Origin: Chloroflexota bacterium
GTDB taxonomy: Bacteria > Chloroflexota > Dehalococcoidia > Lucifugimonadales > Lucifugimonadaceae
Length of the DNA stretch: 17,929 nt
NCBI GenBank assembly: GCA_009837685.1
Contig: VXTA01000179.1
Location: forward strand, 1-17,929
Direction of reading: 5' to 3'
In this document: piece after piece, positions 13,698 through 17,929 of the stretch
Position numbering within the stretch: the stretch's first letter is position 1
How the letters are laid out: every line of letters begins with the position of its first letter
Translations under genes and position numbers: made by a program
The notes under the pieces: generated by a model
Seen by the model: the letters and a program-made list of their open reading frames with translations, nothing else
Told to the model about the DNA's origin: nothing
Database searches by the model: none

Positions 13698-15818
13698 ATG
13701 AAAATTCTGACCGATAAGTTCAAACGTAAGACTGTAACCGCTGGGCTGCTCTCTATCGTCGCAGCTATCGCAGTGTTTGCAGTTGCGTGTGGCGGGACCG
13801 AGACAGTAATCCAGACCGTCGTGGTTAAAGAGCAAGTGCCAGGCGAAACGGTGATCCAAACCGTCGTCGTGGAGAAGGAGGTTCAGGTCGCGGGAGAAAC
13901 CGTGGTCCAGACCGTCGTGGTGGAGAAAGAGGTCCAGGTCGCTGGTGAGACCGTGATCCAAACTGTCGTGGTCGAAAGGGAGGTAGAAGTTGCCGGCGAG
14001 ACCGTCGTGCAGACCGTAGTTGTTGAGAAGGAAGTACCGGTTGAGGTCGTGGTGGTCGAGGAAGTTGAAAAAGAGGTCGAAGTCGTTGTGACGGCGACGC
14101 CGGAGGCGATGATGGAGGAGAAGTTAGATCTGATCGACTTGCCGCAATCCAAGAGTCAACCCGGCCACGTCATCTTCGCGGATGTCGGATCGGCGTTGGG
14201 AGCCATCACCGGCAACGGCGGGAGCTTACCTGACGCGCCCTTGGGTGGTGCACGAAATTGGGGTGCCGGAGAGAGTCTTTTCACTCCGGGTGACGCTGAT
14301 TGGGACATCCCGATGCTGGCAGAGTCGTGGGATCTGGCTGATGACCTGAGCTCTGTGACGATCACCATCCGGCAGGGGGTCCAATTCCACAACGATTGGG
14401 GTGAGTTGAAAGCCGAAGACATCGCGTGGGTGATGAACCGCACGAACCCGGCGATCAACGCCGAATCGATTGCGGCGAGTGCAGCGAACCTAACCGCGTT
14501 GTTCGGCGACGTTCCGGTAGAAGCAATTGACGACTACACGATAAGCGCGCAGTTCAACAACTTTGATGTCCGCTGGGCGAGCAACTTCCTGAACCAAGAG
14601 GCTTCAGGCGGTCTGACGACCATCGCGACGTCGAAACGTGCATTCGATGAGAACGGACGTGACTGGCTCAAGGACAACTTCGTGGGCACCGGTCCGTTCG
14701 CGGTGACCGATTTCAAGTCTGGTACCAGCGCGACGATGACAAAGGTGGGTTACGACCACTGGCGTAAGAATCCTTCGATTGAATCATTGAGAGTATTGGC
14801 GGTTCCCGAAGAGTTCACCCGTGTGGCGTTGCTGCAGAACGGGGAATCGGACGTATCGTTCATTGATCCTAAAGACTTGGCTCGCATGAAGCAGTCTGGT
14901 TTCTTGGAGGTGGGTGCTGGCGCAGGTATCCAAGAAGGCGTCATGTTCCCAGGCAACCTCTGGGAGACGACCAATGCGATTACCGGAGAGGCTATCGACT
15001 TCCCGTCGCACGGCGTGTTCGTGCGGGAGATCCCATGGGTCGGCAACCCCCACAATCCCGAAGACGCGGACAATCCTTCGGGCATCGATGACATGGAGCA
15101 GGCACGATTGGTTCGACAAGCTTTGGCGCGGTCCGTGGATCGCGAGGCGATCGTGGAGCACGTGCTAGGCGGTGTCGGTCAGCCAGTGCACGTCACCTAC
15201 TTCAGCACGTTCAACCCGAATTGGGAATCGCAGTTCGAGTACCCCTACGACCCAGATGAAGCGGGTCGCATGCTCGATCAAGCTGGATATCCAGCTGACG
15301 ATAACGGCACACGATTCCAGATACCGCTGTTCGTCGGTCCAGAACTGGGCGGCGGTGAGGGGCCTGCTGGAGAGATCGGCGATGCCATTGCCGGTTTCTG
15401 GGAGGACGTCGGCATTCGAGTAGAAGTGCTCAAGTATGCCTACGGTGTATTCCGCCCTGGCTTGGTGAGCCGTTCAACTGTGGTACCCATGTTGACCTCC
15501 TGTGACGACGGTAAAGAATCGTATCCATTCGACTGGCCCAAGGGATTGGTCCAGACGACGTTGACGCGTGGTGGCTTCAGTTGCGGTTTCGAATCGCCTG
15601 ACATCCTGGCGTGGTACGAGGCGGCGGCTTCGGAGCCGGATCGTAGCGAACGCATACGCATCAACAAGGAGTACCTTGCGTACATGCACAACTGGGCGCT
15701 GTTCCCGGGTTACGTGACGGTACCTCAGGCTTACTACGCCAACCCGAACTACATCGCCGAATGGCCGATGCATGTTGGCAACAGCTACAACTCGCCAGAG
15801 AACATCGTCCTGAGGTAA
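13698..15818 (+). CDS. ABC transporter substrate-binding lipoprotein, family 5, with repeat stalk
   Basis: This is a second DppA/OppA-type receptor, paralogous in layout to the first. The lipoprotein signal (KRK, hydrophobic stretch, VFAVAC) has Cys31 at the same position as the first protein, and CGGTETV follows in both. The stalk (32-134) is longer and built from near-identical 17-residue repeats of the type VIQTVVVEKEVQVAGET, ending in EVVVTATPEA. The binding domain covers about 140-706; markers are GAGESLFTPGDADWDIPMLA, VTITIRQGVQFHNDWGELKA, FVGTGPFAVTDF and RQALARSVDREAIVEHVLGG. At 706 aa it is very long for the family. AGGAG at 13685-13689 suits ATG 13698 (8 nt); GTG 13695 is the alternative. 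The ligand is unknown. A strong hairpin follows, then permeases. Confidence 0.9.
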   Translation: MKILTDKFKRKTVTAGLLSIVAAIAVFAVACGGTETVIQTVVVKEQVPGETVIQTVVVEKEVQVAGETVVQTVVVEKEVQVAGETVIQTVVVEREVEVAGETVVQTVVVEKEVPVEVVVVEEVEKEVEVVVTATPEAMMEEKLDLIDLPQSKSQPGHVIFADVGSALGAITGNGGSLPDAPLGGARNWGAGESLFTPGDADWDIPMLAESWDLADDLSSVTITIRQGVQFHNDWGELKAEDIAWVMNRTNPAINAESIAASAANLTALFGDVPVEAIDDYTISAQFNNFDVRWASNFLNQEASGGLTTIATSKRAFDENGRDWLKDNFVGTGPFAVTDFKSGTSATMTKVGYDHWRKNPSIESLRVLAVPEEFTRVALLQNGESDVSFIDPKDLARMKQSGFLEVGAGAGIQEGVMFPGNLWETTNAITGEAIDFPSHGVFVREIPWVGNPHNPEDADNPSGIDDMEQARLVRQALARSVDREAIVEHVLGGVGQPVHVTYFSTFNPNWESQFEYPYDPDEAGRMLDQAGYPADDNGTRFQIPLFVGPELGGGEGPAGEIGDAIAGFWEDVGIRVEVLKYAYGVFRPGLVSRSTVVPMLTSCDDGKESYPFDWPKGLVQTTLTRGGFSCGFESPDILAWYEAAASEPDRSERIRINKEYLAYMHNWALFPGYVTVPQAYYANPNYIAEWPMHVGNSYNSPENIVLR
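13806..14042 (+). repeat. Coding tandem repeat (about 51 nt) in the stalk of the second binding protein
   Basis: Five successive units encode V(I/V)QTVVV followed by a charged stretch and usually AGET: a 45-nt first unit (13806-13850), three 51-nt units (13851-13901, 13902-13952, 13953-14003) and a partial fifth (14004-14042). The DNA copies are similar, with repeated CAGACCGTCGTGGT-like segments, so the array could change length by slippage or recombination. It can also confuse short-read assembly. Confidence 0.8.
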
Positions 15819-15831
15819 GGGACCGATGTTG

Positions 15832-15870
15832 CCTCCCGCAGGCCGGAAGATCTGGCCTGCGGGAGGTTTG
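15832..15870 (+). terminator. Strong hairpin after the second binding-protein gene
   Basis: CCTCCCGCAGGCC (15832-15844) and GGCCTGCGGGAGG (15854-15866) form a perfect 13-bp GC-rich stem with the loop GGAAGATCT, followed by TTTGAGATTCTT. It starts 13 nt after the stop and lies before the permease genes of the same module, matching the position of the hairpin in the first module. It could terminate a large share of transcripts or protect the binding-protein mRNA. Confidence 0.75.
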
Positions 15871-15917
15871 AGATTCTTGCTACATGGTCGTCTAGTTGAG
15901 ACGATAATGGGTTCAAC

Positions 15918-16874
15918 ATGCGTCGCTATCTCATCAGGAAGTTGATATTCGCTGTGATCACGTTGCTCGCGGCGACGATGTTCATGTTCGGCTTGTCGCG
16001 TTTGGCGGGCGATCCGTTGTTGCTCTTTGCGAAACCCGGCGGGTACGGGATGAGTCCGGAGCGGGTTGAGCAGCTCAGCAAGAAGCTGGGGCTCGATAAA
16101 CCATTGGTGGTGCAGTACCTGGTTTGGTTGGGACGTGTTCTGACGGGTGATTTTGGTGAGACGATTGTATCGGAGACGTCGGTAGGCAAATTGATGTGGG
16201 AACGTGCAGCGCCGACGTTGCAGTTGGCGATCGTGTCATTCATTTTGTCGGTGTTGATGGGCGTGCCGTTAGGTGTTGTCTCTGCCGTCAAACGGGGTAC
16301 GTTGTCGGATTACGCGAGTCGAACGTTCGCTTTGATTGGTCAAGCCGCGCCGATATTTTGGGTGGCGATCATGGCGATACTTCTGTTCGCGGTGACGCTT
16401 GATTGGTTGCCGGTGGGGACTTCGGGCCCGGACCATGTCTCGTTCTGGACTTGGACGAAGTTCAAGTATCTGATCATGCCGGCGTTCGCGCTTGGTTGGG
16501 GACCCGCGGCTGCGTTGCTGCGGTTGACCCGGTCCGCGATGCTGGAGGTGCTGGACTCGGAGTACGTGACTATGGCGCGGGCGAAAGGCGCGAACCATAA
16601 CGTTGTCTTGTGGAAACACGCGTTCCGCAACGCCATTCTCCAGCCGTTGACTACATCGGCGATCGTGTTGGCTAGCTTCGTGACCGGTGCTGTGGTCATC
16701 GAGCGCATATTCGCGTGGCCGGGTGTGGGGCAACTGATGACCGATGCTGTCTGGAACAATGACTTCCCGACTTTGACCAGCACGGTGTTGGTGTTCACGG
16801 CCGTTTTCGTTGGGATGAACTTTTTGGCAGACATTATGTACGGGGTGTTGAATCCCGTAATCAGGTACGAGTAG
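15918..16874 (+). CDS. ABC transporter permease, DppB/OppB type (second module)
   Basis: This is the first membrane subunit of the second importer. It aligns along its length with the permease at 11564: N-terminal helix (9-27), RLAGDPLLLF (28-37), KKLGLDKPLVVQYLVWLGRV (55-74), LTGDFGET (75-82), the GQAAPIFW helix start (141-148), the EAA loop EYVTMARAKG followed by VLWKHAFRNAIL (215-241), and C-terminal YGVLNPVIRYE. At 318 aa it is a normal length. It has no obvious ribosome site before ATG 15918, unusual next to its neighbours and possibly a further limit on expression relative to the binding protein. Its stop TAG is followed immediately by the ATG of the next gene. Confidence 0.92.
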   Translation: MRRYLIRKLIFAVITLLAATMFMFGLSRLAGDPLLLFAKPGGYGMSPERVEQLSKKLGLDKPLVVQYLVWLGRVLTGDFGETIVSETSVGKLMWERAAPTLQLAIVSFILSVLMGVPLGVVSAVKRGTLSDYASRTFALIGQAAPIFWVAIMAILLFAVTLDWLPVGTSGPDHVSFWTWTKFKYLIMPAFALGWGPAAALLRLTRSAMLEVLDSEYVTMARAKGANHNVVLWKHAFRNAILQPLTTSAIVLASFVTGAVVIERIFAWPGVGQLMTDAVWNNDFPTLTSTVLVFTAVFVGMNFLADIMYGVLNPVIRYE

Positions 16875-17774
16875 ATGACCGTTGAGCAAACGGCAAGTCT
16901 TGCGGCGCAATCCTCGCCAGCGGTTCAACAGCGTTTGACGTTGTGGTACATCGTAAGGCGATGGCCGATCCTGCCGGTGACTTTGCTCGCTCTATTGGTG
17001 ATTATGGGTGTCGGTGCGGATTGGATAGCGCCGAACGATCCGATCGATCAGTCGTTACCAGATCGAAATGCTAACCCGCTGTACCGAGATGGCAGCCCAT
17101 ATCTCTTCGGTGGCGACCATGTTGGTCGCGATGTTCTGAGTCGGGTGATACACGGCGCGAGAGTATCACTATCTGTGATGGGCGTGGCCCTATCTGCGGG
17201 GATGTTGATTGGCACAGGACTTGGTCTGTTGGCTGGTTATGCTGGCGGTGTAGTGGACGAATTAATCACGCGGATCGTGGATATATGGATGGGCTTCCCA
17301 TTCCTGTTGCTCGCACTGGTCGCTGCGATCATTGTTGGGGCGAGTTTCCAAACGATCATGGTTTTGATGATTTTGGTGGCTTGGGTATCGTTCGTCCGCA
17401 ACGTTAGAGCTGATGTGTTGGTGATCAAAGAGAGCGGTTACGTGGCATTGGCGAAGATTTCGGGAGCTTCGACGACGCGGATCTTGGTGCGTCACATACT
17501 GCCTGGCACGATCGGGACGATTACGGTGATCGCTTCATTGAGCGTGGGCAACCTCATACTTTACGAGGCAACGCTCAGCTTCTTGGGAGCGGGCATCCCG
17601 GCACCGACTCCGTCTTGGGGGAATATGGTGGCCGAGGGTCGTGATTATCTGCAGACGGCTTGGTGGACATCGGTGATTCCAGGGACGGCGCTGTTTTTGA
17701 CGGTGATGTCGTTGAACTTTTTTGGGGATTGGTTGAGGGATAGGCTGGATCCGCGGTTGCGGCAGTTGGGATAG
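16875..17774 (+). CDS. ABC transporter permease, DppC/OppC type (second module)
   Basis: This is the second membrane subunit of the second importer. It has a cytoplasmic N-terminus (1-30, including YIVRRWPILP), a first helix at about 32-48, the family motif GGDHVGRDVLSRVIHGARVS (79-98), four to five further helices, the EAA loop GYVALAKISGASTTRILVRH (188-207), SFLGAGIPAPTPSWGNM (235-251) and C-terminal GDWLRDRLDPRLRQL. At 299 aa it is full length. ATG 16875 abuts the TAG of the preceding permease (TAGATG), so translation is very probably coupled. No ATPase gene follows; the next gene is on the opposite strand. Confidence 0.93.
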   Translation: MTVEQTASLAAQSSPAVQQRLTLWYIVRRWPILPVTLLALLVIMGVGADWIAPNDPIDQSLPDRNANPLYRDGSPYLFGGDHVGRDVLSRVIHGARVSLSVMGVALSAGMLIGTGLGLLAGYAGGVVDELITRIVDIWMGFPFLLLALVAAIIVGASFQTIMVLMILVAWVSFVRNVRADVLVIKESGYVALAKISGASTTRILVRHILPGTIGTITVIASLSVGNLILYEATLSFLGAGIPAPTPSWGNMVAEGRDYLQTAWWTSVIPGTALFLTVMSLNFFGDWLRDRLDPRLRQLG

Positions 17775-17823
17775 GGTTTTCGACTTCGAGTACGGGCATG
17801 TTTGCTCAGCCACGTGTGGTTCC

Positions 17824-17929
17824 TCATCGGCCTTCGGATTCGATGTACACGAGTCTTCCAAGTGTTGTCGGAAGGGGGACGGGGGCGTAATCCTCGGTGG
17901 CGGTGGCCCACTGCATGAGGAGGGCTCGC
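17824..17929 (-). CDS. C-terminal fragment of an unidentified protein, running off the window
   Basis: The minus-strand frame entering from the right edge reads 34 residues before TGA (17826-17824). They include RALLMQWATATEDY and VPLPTTLGRLVYIESEGR. The composition looks like the end of a real globular protein rather than a shadow, and a gene convergent with the permease fits the 49-nt gap (17775-17823), which holds nothing else recognisable. The family cannot be told from this fragment. Confidence 0.5.
   Translation of the reverse strand, partial: RALLMQWATATEDYAPVPLPTTLGRLVYIESEGR

Noticed and set aside
16269..16928. 219-aa minus-strand open frame opposite the second DppB-type permease
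   Set aside because: It is Arg/His-rich and low in normal hydrophobic pattern, typical of antisense reading of a membrane protein gene.
17811..17820. CCACGTGTGG near-palindrome after the last permease, as a terminator
   Set aside because: The stem would be 4 bp with a 2-nt loop and no T-tract, too small to support a terminator call.

Overview
The window looks like a chromosomal segment from an uncultivated Chloroflexota bacterium, most likely of the SAR202 / Dehalococcoidia-like type. This is inference from gene content. Three exported proteins carry long Val/Glu-rich stalks (EVEKVVEKEVEV-type) that end in a VVVTATP-like segment, a style I associate with Chloroflexota lipoproteins. The neighbourhood also combines an enolase-superfamily enzyme, a luciferase-like flavin monooxygenase, a Gfo/Idh/MocA oxidoreductase, a DUF1501 protein and an NHL-repeat protein, which fits a lineage specialised in oxidising diverse organic compounds. 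No rRNA, tRNA, CRISPR array, insertion sequence or phage gene was seen.

Layout. (1) 1-2825, plus strand: the tail of an NHL-repeat gene interrupted by two in-frame TAG codons, a GC-rich hairpin repeat, a DUF1501 protein and a Gfo/Idh/MocA oxidoreductase. (2) 2866-5170, plus strand: a large membrane-anchored HtrA-like serine protease on a Val/Glu stalk, followed 7 nt later by a small unknown gene. (3) 5215-7155, minus strand: a six-helix membrane protein broken by an apparent +1 frameshift, and a mandelate racemase/muconate lactonizing-type enzyme. (4) 7200-9193: a glycosyltransferase (plus) and a flavin-dependent monooxygenase (minus), whose convergent stop codons overlap in TTAA. (5) 9532-17774, plus strand: two tandem paralogous dipeptide/oligopeptide-type ABC import modules, each ordered binding lipoprotein, hairpin, DppB-type permease, DppC-type permease. 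Neither has an ATPase gene beside it. (6) 17824-17929: the C-terminus of a minus-strand gene running off the window.

How the genes may work together: the two importers would bring in peptide-like or other organic solutes, using ATPases encoded elsewhere. The soluble enzymes (dehydratase or racemase, flavin monooxygenase, oxidoreductase) would process organic acids, sugars or other substrates inside the cell. The protease would act outside the membrane on a stalk resembling those of the binding proteins.

Most notable points: a 24-nt element, 19/24 identical, at exactly the same distance (94 nt) upstream of both binding-protein genes; a DppC-type permease whose only well-placed start codon is ATC; a 51-nt tandem repeat encoding the stalk of the second binding protein; and two likely broken genes (the NHL protein and the membrane protein). 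No wholly new multi-gene system could be demonstrated from sequence alone. The protease architecture and the shared upstream element are the strongest candidates for something undescribed.
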